A DNA stretch of 59,907 nucleotides, taken from assembly GCA_017462015.1 (NCBI GenBank), contig JAFTRX010000082.1, positions 1 to 59,907 on the forward strand, read 5' to 3'. Positions 1 through 9,271 of the stretch are shown here, piece by piece (positions within the stretch are counted from its first letter, which is position 1; the number at the start of each line of letters is the position of its first letter). A program made the translations under genes and the position numbers. Under the pieces are notes generated by a model that did no database searches, was not told the DNA's origin, and was given only the letters and a program-made list of their open reading frames with translations. The DNA is from Lentisphaeria bacterium. GTDB lineage: Bacteria > Verrucomicrobiota > Lentisphaeria > Victivallales > Victivallaceae.

Positions 1-127
1 ATATCGCGACGTTAATGTGAGTTTTTTCAAGGCGAAGCTGAGGGAGTGTACGACTGTACTCGACCGAAGCTGAGTCCGCAGAAAAGGCTCGCAGGAACAA
101 GCGAGATTGCCGCCGCAGGTTGTTTTT
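1..127 (+). repeat. R1 dispersed repeat, copy a (cut by window edge)
   Basis: Carries the R1 core 'gagggagtgtacgactgt' (43-60) and the R1 end 'agattgccgccgc' (104-116). The same blocks recur at about 33,995, 34,160 and 41,000. The 'gccgccgc' end faces the stop codon of the minus-strand gene ending at 138. This is the same placement and orientation as in the other R1 copies. Confidence 0.75.
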
Positions 128-137
128 ACAGATAACT

Positions 138-1337
138 TTATTTTAATCTCCCGGTGTAAGCATCGGTTCCCCGGGTGTCGAACTTGCCGTCAAAGAATTT
201 TTTGGCAGCGTTGTTCAAATCAGTTGCCCAGTGACGGGTGTATCCGACAACCTGAACAACGTGAAGTTTAAGTTGCTTCTTCTTCCAGTTGACCGTGCAT
301 CCGGTACGCCACGCTCCGCCGTGGCCCATCGAACCTTTGCCGTCAGCGTTGAGACCGAGCGAGTAATTGCCCAGCTTCCGGGGACGGGTACTGGTGGCGA
401 GCAGAGTTTTCACCGTTTCCTCTTTGAGAATACGGACACCGTTGTCGCCTTTACCGAGGTTCATCAGCATCTTGTAGAATTTAAGCTGATCGCTGGCAGT
501 CGTCCACAATCCGGCTCCGGCAGAAGGAAATACGGTGGGACCGTTGTGCGGAAGCGGCATCCACGGACTGAATTTGCGGAATTTGGCAGGCTGACCTTTT
601 TTGCACTCATACATGGAGATGGATTTGGCAAGCATCTCATCGGTCGGCCAGAAGGTGGTGTTTTTCATACCCAAAGGATCAAGGACGCGTTCTTTGAGAA
701 AGATATCCCACGGTTTGCCGGTGACAACTTCAATGACCGCAGCACCGATATCGATACCGGTATTGGAATATTTCATGCCGGTTCCCGGTTCAAAGAGCAG
801 CGGTTGAGCGGCAGCTTCTCTGGCAGTGTCGCGCAAAGAAAGTGCGGGCCAGCCTTTTTTGACTTTAGTTGGGATCTCAAAGGGGAAACCGCCGGTATGG
901 TTCATGACGTGCCGGATGGTCAAAACATTTTTCGCCGGAACCAGAACCCCTTTCTTTTTGGTCTTGATCTTCAGATTTTTAAACTCCGGAAGATACTTGG
1001 CGACCGGATCATCCAGAGAAATTTTTCCTTCCTCAACCAGAATGGCGATCGTCACACCGCAGAAACCTTTGGTCTGAGAACACTGCATAAAGGGGCTGTC
1101 CATGGTAATGGGCATCTTCTTTGCCACATCCGCCCAGCCGATACAGGCAGTCTCCTGCACACCATCCCGGTAAAGAATACTGATGATACCGGGAAGTTCG
1201 CCGGATTTGACATATTTGCCGACCGCATCGGCGGCAAAACTGGTTTTACTCTCTTTCACCTGCGGTGCGGCACAACAACACCCGGTGATCACAATTGCCG
1301 CGACAACGGCAAACAACATTGAAAAACTTTTTTTCAT
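138..1337 (-). CDS. Serine hydrolase of the beta-lactamase/esterase (class C, PF00144-type) family, lipoprotein
   Basis: A 399-residue secreted serine hydrolase. The N-terminus (MKKSFSMLFA, hydrophobic run, then ITGC with Cys20) fits a lipoprotein signal, so it is probably membrane-anchored. The class C motifs are present: SQTK at 87-90 (Ser-x-x-Lys nucleophile/base), YSN at 190-192 and HGG at 339-341. Family members are esterases, D-amino-acid peptidases or beta-lactamases; the substrate cannot be read from sequence. The start was chosen at the ATG with GAGG upstream. The frame stays open upstream through an R2 hairpin repeat, but that part is not leader-like. It is a single gene between repeats R1a and R2a. 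Confidence 0.85.
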   Translation of the reverse strand: MKKSFSMLFAVVAAIVITGCCCAAPQVKESKTSFAADAVGKYVKSGELPGIISILYRDGVQETACIGWADVAKKMPITMDSPFMQCSQTKGFCGVTIAILVEEGKISLDDPVAKYLPEFKNLKIKTKKKGVLVPAKNVLTIRHVMNHTGGFPFEIPTKVKKGWPALSLRDTAREAAAQPLLFEPGTGMKYSNTGIDIGAAVIEVVTGKPWDIFLKERVLDPLGMKNTTFWPTDEMLAKSISMYECKKGQPAKFRKFSPWMPLPHNGPTVFPSAGAGLWTTASDQLKFYKMLMNLGKGDNGVRILKEETVKTLLATSTRPRKLGNYSLGLNADGKGSMGHGGAWRTGCTVNWKKKQLKLHVVQVVGYTRHWATDLNNAAKKFFDGKFDTRGTDAYTGRLK

Positions 1338-1375
1338 TTCATCCTCATTTTTTTTAACGTTATGTAAATTGCTCA

Positions 1376-1463
1376 GGAGAAGGGAAAAACTTCTTTTCCC
1401 GTGAAAAGAAGTTTTTCCCTTCTCCCGAACCCTCATCCTTTTTCAAGAAAAGCGAAGTATTTT
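1376..1463 (-). repeat. R2 palindromic repeat, copy a
   Basis: A perfect 23-bp-stem hairpin lies at about 1378-1427 (arm GGAGAAGGGAAAAACTTC then TTTTC, loop CCGT). It is followed by the conserved tail 'ctttttcaagaaaagc'. The element is homologous to copies at 8,911, 33,733 and 59,686. It lies just upstream of the serine hydrolase gene, so it may sit in that gene's 5' leader. Confidence 0.8.
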
Positions 1464-1472
1464 GTTTTCTCC

Positions 1473-1583
1473 GTTATCGCGGCATAACTCGCGACCGTGG
1501 TCGCCCAAAAGGCTCGCAGCAACATCCTCCTTCGCCTTGATGGCTGCGGAGGACAGGAGCGAGCTTGCCGCCGTAAGTTGTAT
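1473..1583 (+). repeat. R1 dispersed repeat, copy b (degenerate)
   Basis: Contains the R1 pieces 'aaaaggctcgcag' and 'gagcgagcttgccgccg' in R1 order, with a diverged middle. It ends about 20 bp from the stop codon of the minus-strand gene ending at 1602. This is the usual R1 position and orientation. Confidence 0.6.
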
Positions 1584-1601
1584 TTTTACCAAAATTGAGA
1601 A

Positions 1602-4600
1602 TTATTTTTCAGCAAACTTATCCTGCAAGTTCAACTTAAACGGAGCAGACGGCTTGGAATAATTACCATTCTTGTCACGGTAGACCACAAAGGCGTAAAA
1701 ATCGGTGTTGGCGATAAAACCTTTGACCAGCGTACCGGATTTCTTTATCTTGCGGTTGAGACAGAGTGCGTTGGCACCATCGGGAGTACGGCTGAGCCAG
1801 ATCTCATACTGAACAGCTCCGGGCATCTCTTTGAAGAAAAAGTTGCCGCGCGTACCATCGTAATGGTAGGCAGGTTCCATGACCTTTTCAATCACCGACG
1901 GCGGCAGCGGATTATCCTTCATCAGGGCAATGGGATTGAACTGTTTTGCCGCAACCGGCGGTTTGGGCATGGTTCTGGTGTCGATATTCTTCATATTCTC
2001 CGCATCGGCATATTCGATGTAAAGATCTCCCAATGTGACCGTAGGTTCGTCGACTTTGACCAGATCGTTGAGATACATCGCCTTGCTGCGGCGTTCAACG
2101 AAAATCTTTTCGATCGACAAGGGCAGATCGACAAAACCGTCTCCTTCGCTGGAACCCCACCAGGTCGTTCCGCGTTCACGGAAGTTATCCCAATACAAGT
2201 GTGAAGGCAGTTCAAAACGCACCAGACGTTTGCCGTCAAAGTTGAAGAAGCTGTCATTGGGGGTATCGTCGCAGTTGTAAGATTTACGCTGACCGACACT
2301 CACCCATTTTTCCCCCTTGGCATCGCGCAGAACATAGACAACGCGTCCCCAGTCGGAAGCGGCAGTGACCTCCATGGTGATGTAACGGCCTTTTCCGGGG
2401 ATAACAATCGGTTTTTCCGGTACGAGCGTGGTGTAGTACGGCATGATACCGCGATCGACTTTCTGCGGCGGCAGAGTAATATCCAGTCCGGCGGCACTCT
2501 TTTTGAGTTCCATCGTTGCGGGGAAGCGGCGGATACTGCCGGGAGAGGACATGGTGTATTCGATATCGGTATCCAAGACCTGTTTCGGGAACAAATCTTT
2601 GACATTGCCGAGTTTGAGCAGATTTTTACCGAGCTGGATATCACTGTTGTCGGCTTTTCCGAACTTGATATCTTCGCTCTTGCTGTAAACAAATATCGGT
2701 ATCTGGGAGGCAACCAGCTTTTTGATCGGGTTATCCATGATATCAAAGGCGCGGGTAAACTTCATCGTCACATCGCGCTTGCCGCGCACCGTCCAGATGG
2801 CGTACATGATATCACCGTTGCGGGAATCCTTGTACTGCACACAATAGGTGGACAAACTTCCGGTCGGTATCCACTTGATAAACTCCATGTGTCGCAGATG
2901 GCGGATAAGCGTTGCCTGCGCACCGACCGTGTAGTAAGGATCGACTTTGTGCCGGGTGCTGTTGCCTCCGGCGTAGTGCTGTTCGCCCCAATAGGAGGAG
3001 TTTTCCGGACCGGCACCGATGGTGCTGAAGAAGCGGTTGATGCCGTAGGTGGAAAGAATCAGCATGATACGGATGCTGTGAGATGCGTGCTGTTCTTCAG
3101 TCAGCGCACCTTCTTTAATGCCTCCGATACACGGTCCTTCAACGGTGACGATCAGCGGTTTTTCCTTTTTGTACTTCTTCCAGTACTGCATAAACTGCCA
3201 GACCCCGTGCAGCGTACTGCCGTGGAACTGCATCTCCGGCATACGGTCAAAGAAACCGATATCCAAACCGTATCCGTCGATGTACTCCCGGGTTTCGGGA
3301 TCTTCCAGAAACGGAATGGCAAAGGTCGGCTGTCCCCACGGCATCAATATCTTCTGTCCGGGGAAAAGTTTACGGTACGCTTTACCGAAGTTGATGATGA
3401 TACGCTTGAAGTGCTTGAACCGCTCCTCTTCCGCAGGAGTGCGCTTGTAACGCGGTTCACCGTAAAATTCAGGAAGCGAACCGCCGCCGCCGATACCGCC
3501 GGGTTCAGCAAAAACATACATGAAGCTGGGTTCGCTGTACTGGTTGACCGGATGACGTGTCTCCCAGAGTTTCTTTTCGATATCGGGAGTATCCAACGTC
3601 CAGGAACGGCAGTTGATGTAGCTGGACATGAAGTTTTTCATGCCGTACTTTTTCATCAGATCGGAGTGATAATGCGTGGTGAGAATGTCCGTGGCAAAGG
3701 AGAAGGTCTCTGTACCGAGCCGGGCAGTGTGCGCAATAGAAGTACGCGGCGAGGGGCTGAAATGCATTCCGCTGCGGGCGGGCCATGAACCGAACATAAA
3801 GCCTTTGGCATTGAATTTGCGCAACTTGTGTTCACGCTTCTGGATCCGGGTGAGCGTGTGCGTGTAAAGAACGTCATTGACCCGCAGATCGACACTGTGC
3901 CAACCGTACTTCTGCAACGGCAGATCGAAGCGGTAAACGGCAGTACCATTGGCGGGGACATCGACAACGGCAGCGCGTTTATGCGTCTCTTCTTTATCAT
4001 AACTGCAAGTATTGAGTTTCAGTTCCGCTTTGACCGCTTTGTCCAGCTTATTGGTCAACGTAACTGAGTATGACGGATTGCCGCCGACCCACAAATTGAA
4101 AAGCGAGTCCGGCATGAATTTCACTTCAAGATCAGTTATGCCGAGAGTGACCGCGTAAACCTGCACGCCGGAGGGAACGCCGACACCGTGATAACTGTAA
4201 TAGTTGGGGTCGGGATACGCCCGGAAAAGTTTGACGTCTCCAGTCAATTCCAGTTCGATCACCTCCCGATCCATAAATGAACCCATCACATCCGGGCTGA
4301 ACGGAATTTTGATCAACTGGAGTTTGCCGTCAGTTTTGATGGTCTCTGCCGGAGTGAAGTTCACCGGGAAACCGGAACCGGGACGGTAAAACTGCGCCGT
4401 CAGGCGGTTGACCCGATCCGGACGCTCAGTACAGGAGGCAAGGATGTAGATCGCGTTATACTGCCGGTTGGGGATGCGGAACTGCAATCTGGTGTGGTTG
4501 CCGCTGAGCGCACCGCCCCAGCGGCCGCCGAAAGTTCCGGTCTGCGGTTCTTCATATCCGGTGGAGTTGCCTTCGCGGAACCACGATACGCCCAAATCGA

Positions 4601-5396
4601 CACAATCGTTGCCGTCGGCATTGGCACTCAACGCCTCAAAGGGAACTCCTTCAAAGGTGAAACGGCGGTTGCGGACGATCTTATTTTCGCCTTTGGTATT
4701 GTATTTATTGGCAAGATTGACGGTGTGGAAAAACTTGCCGGAATTTTCCATTTTACTTATCACCGGAGCAGTCAACTCCACATCGCGGGTGATCTGCAAG
4801 GTCAACTGCCGCTCAAAAATCTCCGGCGTTACCGCTTGTTCCTGCAAAAGAATGTTGTCAAAATACCAGCGTATACGACCGTTTTCCACCTCAACGGTCA
4901 ACGGGAAAAAGGTTTTAGTGACATCTTTGAAATATTTGCCGAGAAAGAATGCGTTCCAATCCAGCATCTCAGGTTTCAGCGAAAAGTTCTGAGCGTAACG
5001 GCCGTTGGGGGAGTACTGGGTACGCTCCCACCAATAACGCATTTTCACCGGAAACGGGTCATTTGGGTAACTGCGGATCTGCGGTTCTTCGCCGGTAACC
5101 GACCAGTGCTGCCAGATAAATTCACTGCCATTATTGGAGATGCGGAGCTTCTCCGCGCCGCGCCCGGTGGAAACTGCGATAACACCGCGTTTGGGCAACC
5201 GCACAGAAAGATTCATGCGCCAGTTGTCACCGATTTTCTCCGGCAATTTGATCGTCACCGGAGAACGTCCGGTATTTTTAACGATTCCCTGTTCCTCCTT
5301 CAATGCCCGGCTCCTGCCGTACCACGGCACAGCTGCCAACTCGGATGCGGCAAGCAACGTCATACAAACTCCCAATATTGTTGATAATTTTTTCAT
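1602..5396 (-). CDS. Very large secreted glycoside-hydrolase-like protein
   Basis: A 1,264-residue protein with a clear signal peptide (MKKLSTILGVCMTLLAASELAAVPW). The first ~500 residues look like beta-sandwich, concanavalin-like or carbohydrate-binding modules. The middle (about 560-880) reads like a TIM-barrel glycosidase of the GH-A type: 'YVFAEPGG' places Glu631 and 'VTVEGP' places Glu753 as possible acid/base and nucleophile (inference). The last ~90 residues resemble a fibronectin-III domain. I do not recognise a specific GH family. The start has AGAGGAATT before the ATG. It lies 11 bp downstream of another large secreted protein and is probably the last gene of a prepilin-like/hydrolase/hydrolase operon for polysaccharide use. 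Confidence 0.7.
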   Translation of the reverse strand: MKKLSTILGVCMTLLAASELAAVPWYGRSRALKEEQGIVKNTGRSPVTIKLPEKIGDNWRMNLSVRLPKRGVIAVSTGRGAEKLRISNNGSEFIWQHWSVTGEEPQIRSYPNDPFPVKMRYWWERTQYSPNGRYAQNFSLKPEMLDWNAFFLGKYFKDVTKTFFPLTVEVENGRIRWYFDNILLQEQAVTPEIFERQLTLQITRDVELTAPVISKMENSGKFFHTVNLANKYNTKGENKIVRNRRFTFEGVPFEALSANADGNDCVDLGVSWFREGNSTGYEEPQTGTFGGRWGGALSGNHTRLQFRIPNRQYNAIYILASCTERPDRVNRLTAQFYRPGSGFPVNFTPAETIKTDGKLQLIKIPFSPDVMGSFMDREVIELELTGDVKLFRAYPDPNYYSYHGVGVPSGVQVYAVTLGITDLEVKFMPDSLFNLWVGGNPSYSVTLTNKLDKAVKAELKLNTCSYDKEETHKRAAVVDVPANGTAVYRFDLPLQKYGWHSVDLRVNDVLYTHTLTRIQKREHKLRKFNAKGFMFGSWPARSGMHFSPSPRTSIAHTARLGTETFSFATDILTTHYHSDLMKKYGMKNFMSSYINCRSWTLDTPDIEKKLWETRHPVNQYSEPSFMYVFAEPGGIGGGGSLPEFYGEPRYKRTPAEEERFKHFKRIIINFGKAYRKLFPGQKILMPWGQPTFAIPFLEDPETREYIDGYGLDIGFFDRMPEMQFHGSTLHGVWQFMQYWKKYKKEKPLIVTVEGPCIGGIKEGALTEEQHASHSIRIMLILSTYGINRFFSTIGAGPENSSYWGEQHYAGGNSTRHKVDPYYTVGAQATLIRHLRHMEFIKWIPTGSLSTYCVQYKDSRNGDIMYAIWTVRGKRDVTMKFTRAFDIMDNPIKKLVASQIPIFVYSKSEDIKFGKADNSDIQLGKNLLKLGNVKDLFPKQVLDTDIEYTMSSPGSIRRFPATMELKKSAAGLDITLPPQKVDRGIMPYYTTLVPEKPIVIPGKGRYITMEVTAASDWGRVVYVLRDAKGEKWVSVGQRKSYNCDDTPNDSFFNFDGKRLVRFELPSHLYWDNFRERGTTWWGSSEGDGFVDLPLSIEKIFVERRSKAMYLNDLVKVDEPTVTLGDLYIEYADAENMKNIDTRTMPKPPVAAKQFNPIALMKDNPLPPSVIEKVMEPAYHYDGTRGNFFFKEMPGAVQYEIWLSRTPDGANALCLNRKIKKSGTLVKGFIANTDFYAFVVYRDKNGNYSKPSAPFKLNLQDKFAEK

Positions 5397-5407
5397 AATT
5401 CCTCTGC

Positions 5408-8167
5408 TTATTTGTTGATTTCGATATAACCGCCGCCACTTATAGTTCGGGTATATTTTTTGCCGTTGAACGTTACCGTGACCGGGCACGTTTTTCCGCT
5501 CCAGTTGGCAAGCACGATCAGGTATTTGTCCGGACTTTCCAAGAGATGCGCTTCCACGCGATAGTTACTGCTCTTGACTTTGGGTTCGGGCAGCTTCAAA
5601 GAAGCGATATAATCCCGGTGCGAAAGCGGATAGTTGCGGATGCTGTAAATTTTCCCCGCCCGTTTGGATTCATGCATATAACTTAATCCGGGGAAGAAGC
5701 CGCTGCAAATGATTCTGCCGCTGCCGAATTTGTGTACAGCGTTGAACGGAAGCTGTTCACCTCCGATGACACTCATCTTGCGGAAACGTTTGTTCTTCCG
5801 GCTGGCTCGGACAAAACCGTCATGACCTCTGTTGACCTTGTGCAGTTTGGTAAACTTTTTCCGGGGAATATTCCACTTCAAAGGTTTATTGTTTTCATCG
5901 AACATCAACGCATTGGCGCCGAGATAAAGGGTGTTGCCCGCGCTGACCCAGTCCAGAATATATTTGAGCTGACTGCGCCGGATGTGACTGTCTACAGCAA
6001 ACAGCACCTTGTAAGATTTGAGCTGCGTGGCGATGTCATCTTCATGTACCACATCGACACTGTAATTGCAGTGGCGCAAAAGCAAAGTCAGAAATACCCG
6101 CTCTTTGCCGAACATGTTGTCGGTTTTAAAATTCCAGATATCTCCGGTGCGGCTCAACAGCATTGCGGCATCGGCGGTCACCGGTCGGGCAGCGACCAGA
6201 GTATCTTCCACTTTTCCCGTGGCATAGGTGATATTCTTTATTGCCTGATAGATTTCCGGCCGGGAACTGTTGGTGTCGGAAGCATTGGCATAATGAGGTC
6301 CGTAGCTGAAGAAATGCATCGCCGAGTTCCCCTGCCCGATAGCAGAAAATCCTTTGGCTTCGACTTCCTGCGGCGTGCGGCAGAGGATGTTGTAAATGCC
6401 GTAGGGTATACCCGATTTCCGGCAGGCGGCGCGCATGACCGCATTTTGGAACAACATGCACTGATAGGTTCCGGACAAATTCGCCCAATCCTCGTGCCAG
6501 CCGTAGGTCAGCGCTCCCCGGTTGAAGATTTCAAACCAGTCGCATCCTCTGCCGATACTGGTTCCGCCGGTGACATCCGGGGCAAAATTGGCAGCGGTAC
6601 GCATGGCGGGAGAATTTTTAGCGACTTCCGAAGTTGCCAACTTGAAAAACCGGGTGATCTGATCGTTGCGGAAACGTACAGTCCAGTAGTAGAGCGCACC
6701 TTTGCTCTTATCCAGAGTGGGCGCGCCGGAAACTCCGGCGTTATTGGCAGCAAGATATACCGGAAACTCAGCGCGGCAATGCTTGCAGGAAAGTACATGC
6801 TCCGCCGGAAACTCCGGTTCATCCATCAAATTGATAAACAACGGCTCCCGTCCGATTTTGGTACGGAGGGCGCTCTGTTCCTTCATCAACTTGCCAATTC
6901 CGGCGGTGTCCGGACGCAGGAAGCACTTGTTCCGGTAATGAAACACAAACGCCGTCTGCGTATGAAACGGAAAACTCTTTGCCGCAGCTGCCGAGCGGCA
7001 GAACGCACCGTTTGTACCATTTATGCCGAGGATGTTCAATACGGTACTCTCATTTTTCATCACCGCAGGAGAGACCATATCTTCCTTAAGATGAACTCCG
7101 GTCAAAAAGGGATAACGCACCGGCTTTTTTCCGCCGGGAACATTTCCGGTTGCCTGAGCTCGTTTCAGATTTGCGGCACTTTCGTCCAAGTCACAACTGA
7201 TGATTCCCTTGACCAGATTGATGCTGACCAGCATCCCGTTGCCGTTACCGCGGCGCACAAAACGTTTGATGATATTTTTCTCATCGGGCGTGCGGGAGAA
7301 CAGCACTTCAAACGCGGCGGCTTTGTCCGGTTTGCGATAGCCCTGACGGGTATCAAAAGAGATCCGGTCCCAGCCATGAAAGGTGAGATATCCGGCAATA
7401 TTTATCCACGGAGAAGATTCCCCGGCGCGAAGCCAGTCTTTCTTTTTTCCATCCAGCCCCTTGTATGCTCCGACAAACAGTCCTTTCCGGTTGATATTCA
7501 TGTGCGGCGGATAATGCGGTGCGCGGGAGAGCCGTCCGAAAACGTGGACTGCCGCCGGATTCGGCTGACTGTCCAGCATCCGGATCTGCACATACAGCGG
7601 ATTCAAGTCCATGATATCCGGCTTATAGCTCAAATCTCCGGTAATCAAAAACAGATCAAGATGGCGCGTTCCCTGTGCAGTAAGTCTGCCGCCGGAAAGT
7701 TTAGTCAGCTCAAGTTCGATTTCACCTGCTTCCGGAGCAGTGAATTCAAGCGAGTGCCACATGAAACGGGCAAAACCTTTGCCGTGTTTTTTCTGAACAG
7801 CCAAATCGGCACGCTGGGCTTTCCGGTTGAGTTCCTTTTCCGCAAGCACCGTGCCGGATTGTTTCACGCTGAGCAGAAACGGCGCCGGAAAGGTCAGCAC
7901 ATCCAGATAACGCAAGTGAAGTTTGTATTTGCCGGGGGCGGCAAGTTTGACGACTTTGGATGCCTTGCCGGGCTTTGACGTATGCCCGGAAAGAAAATTG
8001 CCTTGGGACGGGGAGTCCGCATACCAGTTGGGAAAGTGCTTCTTCACCACCCAGCCGCTTTCAACGCTGAAACTTTCAGCTTCAACGATAATCACATCCT
8101 TCGGCAATGCTGCCGTAACGCAAAATGCGGCACACAGTGCCGCAAAGATAAAGTATGTTTTTTTCAT
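5408..8167 (-). CDS. Secreted putative glycoside hydrolase with beta-galactosidase-trimerisation-like C-terminal region
   Basis: A 919-residue protein with a signal peptide (MKKTYFIFAALCAAFCVTAALP). Its N-terminus begins 'DVIIVEAESF', typical of a carbohydrate-binding jelly-roll module (about 22-190). A catalytic-looking barrel follows: 'FINLMDEPEF' (~445) with a nearby C-x-x-C ('CKHC'). Towards the C-terminus, 'VLFAVDSHIRRSQLKYILDW' is like the flavodoxin/amidotransferase-like trimerisation domain of GH42-type enzymes, followed by a small beta domain. The substrate is unknown. The ATG at 8167 overlaps the end of the upstream prepilin-like gene region; an in-frame TTG lies four codons earlier. 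The arrangement implies co-transcription with the prepilin-like gene. Confidence 0.7.
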   Translation of the reverse strand: MKKTYFIFAALCAAFCVTAALPKDVIIVEAESFSVESGWVVKKHFPNWYADSPSQGNFLSGHTSKPGKASKVVKLAAPGKYKLHLRYLDVLTFPAPFLLSVKQSGTVLAEKELNRKAQRADLAVQKKHGKGFARFMWHSLEFTAPEAGEIELELTKLSGGRLTAQGTRHLDLFLITGDLSYKPDIMDLNPLYVQIRMLDSQPNPAAVHVFGRLSRAPHYPPHMNINRKGLFVGAYKGLDGKKKDWLRAGESSPWINIAGYLTFHGWDRISFDTRQGYRKPDKAAAFEVLFSRTPDEKNIIKRFVRRGNGNGMLVSINLVKGIISCDLDESAANLKRAQATGNVPGGKKPVRYPFLTGVHLKEDMVSPAVMKNESTVLNILGINGTNGAFCRSAAAAKSFPFHTQTAFVFHYRNKCFLRPDTAGIGKLMKEQSALRTKIGREPLFINLMDEPEFPAEHVLSCKHCRAEFPVYLAANNAGVSGAPTLDKSKGALYYWTVRFRNDQITRFFKLATSEVAKNSPAMRTAANFAPDVTGGTSIGRGCDWFEIFNRGALTYGWHEDWANLSGTYQCMLFQNAVMRAACRKSGIPYGIYNILCRTPQEVEAKGFSAIGQGNSAMHFFSYGPHYANASDTNSSRPEIYQAIKNITYATGKVEDTLVAARPVTADAAMLLSRTGDIWNFKTDNMFGKERVFLTLLLRHCNYSVDVVHEDDIATQLKSYKVLFAVDSHIRRSQLKYILDWVSAGNTLYLGANALMFDENNKPLKWNIPRKKFTKLHKVNRGHDGFVRASRKNKRFRKMSVIGGEQLPFNAVHKFGSGRIICSGFFPGLSYMHESKRAGKIYSIRNYPLSHRDYIASLKLPEPKVKSSNYRVEAHLLESPDKYLIVLANWSGKTCPVTVTFNGKKYTRTISGGGYIEINK

Positions 8168-8175
8168 GGTCAGAC

Positions 8176-9135
8176 TCAATGGTTGGTCGTGATCTCTTTG
8201 ATACTCGCCGCCGTGGGTGCGTTCCAGATGGCAACATAATTATAAGCACCGTAAATCAACGCATAGTTCCACGTTTCCGCATGTCCGTCAGCAAGCAGAT
8301 GGTTGGCGCCGCCGGGATGCGCTTTATCCGCACCGATGGACAAGCTGTTGGAGGTGGTGTACTGCAGCAGTCCGCGGGTGTTGCTGGCGTAGAGGGTCGG
8401 CTTGAAGCAAGTCCATTTTTCGGTAAAAAGCGTGCTCTTGGTAAGATAGTTGTTTTTGCTTGACCACTTCACCCAGTTCTTGCGGGAGTCAGTCCGGGTA
8501 TCGACCGTACCGTCACCGTTGAAGTAGCCGATACGGCTGTTTAAGGCGTAACTCACATACACGGTGTACGATCCCTGAAAGCTGGTACGCTTGGTATTCG
8601 CCGGACAATTCAGTACCTCCGGATCAAAATAGGTGTGCGCCGGACGTTTGAATTGAATATATTTCTGCAGACAGAACATCTCCTGCCACCAACCGTAACC
8701 GCCCTTGCCTTTATTGGCAGTTGCCGATGGAAGCACATCGTCATTGGCAGCTGAATAGGCAAGGACACCGGAGTAAAGCTGTTTGATATTATTGAGACAT
8801 CCGGTTCCCTGCCCGCGGCGGCGCGCACTCTGCAGCGCCGGAAGCAATATCGCAGCAAGGATTGCAATAATTGCAATAACGACAAGAAGTTCTATTAAAG
8901 TGAAAGGCTTTATGGGAGAGGGGAAAAACTTCTTTTCACGGGAAAAGAGGTTTTTCCCCTCTCCCAAACCCTCACCCTTTTTCAAGAAAAGCGGAGTATT
9001 TTGCACCTCCAGTTTGTCGCCGCGCTTGAAAAAATGCAGAGATGAGATAGAAGTATTCACGAGAAGTTCAATGAGAGTAAAGCGTACCGCTTTACTCCGG
9101 CAGCTGCCGGAATTTTCGGATTGCAGATTTTTCAT
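8176..9135 (-). CDS. Prepilin-like protein (H-X9-DG type) with duplicated prepilin motif and in-frame R2 insertion
   Basis: A 319-residue protein. The C-terminus has the [14 protein letters not shown] motif (H-X9-DG) typical of the DUF1559-type pseudopilin-like proteins expanded in PVC bacteria. The FTLIELLV motif occurs twice, at 9058-9081 and 8881-8904. They are 177 nt (59 codons) apart, and only the inner copy (Phe78) leads into the hydrophobic helix. The 59-residue insert includes an R2 hairpin repeat read in frame (peptide [13 protein letters not shown]). The mature protein would follow a 77-residue leader, far longer than the usual 5-20. The start has GGAGATTATT before the ATG. First gene of the operon with the two secreted hydrolases. 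Confidence 0.85.
   Translation of the reverse strand: MKNLQSENSGSCRSKAVRFTLIELLVNTSISSLHFFKRGDKLEVQNTPLFLKKGEGLGEGKNLFSREKKFFPSPIKPFTLIELLVVIAIIAILAAILLPALQSARRRGQGTGCLNNIKQLYSGVLAYSAANDDVLPSATANKGKGGYGWWQEMFCLQKYIQFKRPAHTYFDPEVLNCPANTKRTSFQGSYTVYVSYALNSRIGYFNGDGTVDTRTDSRKNWVKWSSKNNYLTKSTLFTEKWTCFKPTLYASNTRGLLQYTTSNSLSIGADKAHPGGANHLLADGHAETWNYALIYGAYNYVAIWNAPTAASIKEITTNH
8911..8998 (-). repeat. R2 palindromic repeat, copy b, inside a coding sequence
   Basis: A hairpin with a 24-bp stem and one mismatch (arm GGGAGAGGGGAAAAAC then TTCTTTTC, loop ACGG), followed by the R2 tail 'ctttttcaagaaaagc'. It is translated in frame in the prepilin-like gene, between the two FTLIELLV copies. Confidence 0.85.
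9076..9110 (-). repeat. Tandem palindromes in prepilin leader (copy 1)
   Basis: AGTAAAGCG-TAC-CGCTTTACT (9076-9096) abuts CCGGCAGCTGCCGG (9097-9110). Both are perfect inverted repeats. They encode the leader residues just before the outer FTLIELLV. The arms differ from those in the other prepilin genes but still pair. Confidence 0.85.
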
Positions 9136-9187
9136 AATAATCTCCTTTTTTCTGTGAATCATCGTTAAATTTTATCAACACTGATTT

Positions 9188-9216
9188 AAGATAACACACA
9201 ATCAACACACTTGCAA
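9188..9216 (-). promoter_or_regulatory. Predicted sigma70-type promoter for the prepilin-hydrolase operon
   Basis: On the minus strand: TTGCAA (9211-9216), 17 bp, TATCTT (9188-9193), ending about 50 bp upstream of the ATG. The -35 hexamer TTGCAA recurs before several other genes in this window. Confidence 0.5.
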
Positions 9217-9224
9217 GTCAGTGA

Positions 9225-9241
9225 TTGATAATATTTATCAA
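9225..9241. promoter_or_regulatory. Perfect inverted repeat upstream of the prepilin operon promoter
   Basis: TTGATAATATTTATCAA: 7-bp arms around 3 bp, just upstream of the -35 hexamer. The pattern 'TTTATCAACACTGAT' recurs near 9174. It could be an operator or an AT-rich spacer; no regulator is identified. Confidence 0.35.
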
Positions 9242-9271
9242 AAGTTGCAACTGTCACTTTTTCGCAACTTT
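9241..9271 (-). terminator. Weak terminator-like stem at the end of the methyltransferase gene
   Basis: AAAGTTGC (9241-9248) pairs with GCAACTTT (9264-9271). The minus-strand transcript ends in a short U tract (CUUUU). The stem overlaps the stop codon of the upstream gene. The 15-nt loop makes it weak. Confidence 0.35.

Noticed and set aside
1338-1436. Upstream extension of the serine hydrolase gene by 33 codons
   Set aside because: The extension is translation of the R2 hairpin. The internal ATG has a good ribosome site and is followed by a proper lipoprotein signal.
5732-7978. A 748-codon open frame on the plus strand, antisense to the secreted hydrolase
   Set aside because: It lacks a ribosome site and shows arginine/serine/isoleucine-rich translation with no motif. 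The opposite frame has a signal peptide and coherent domains. Similar antisense frames at 14784-16451, 23574-25994, 34338-35684 and 41280-42527 were rejected for the same reason.
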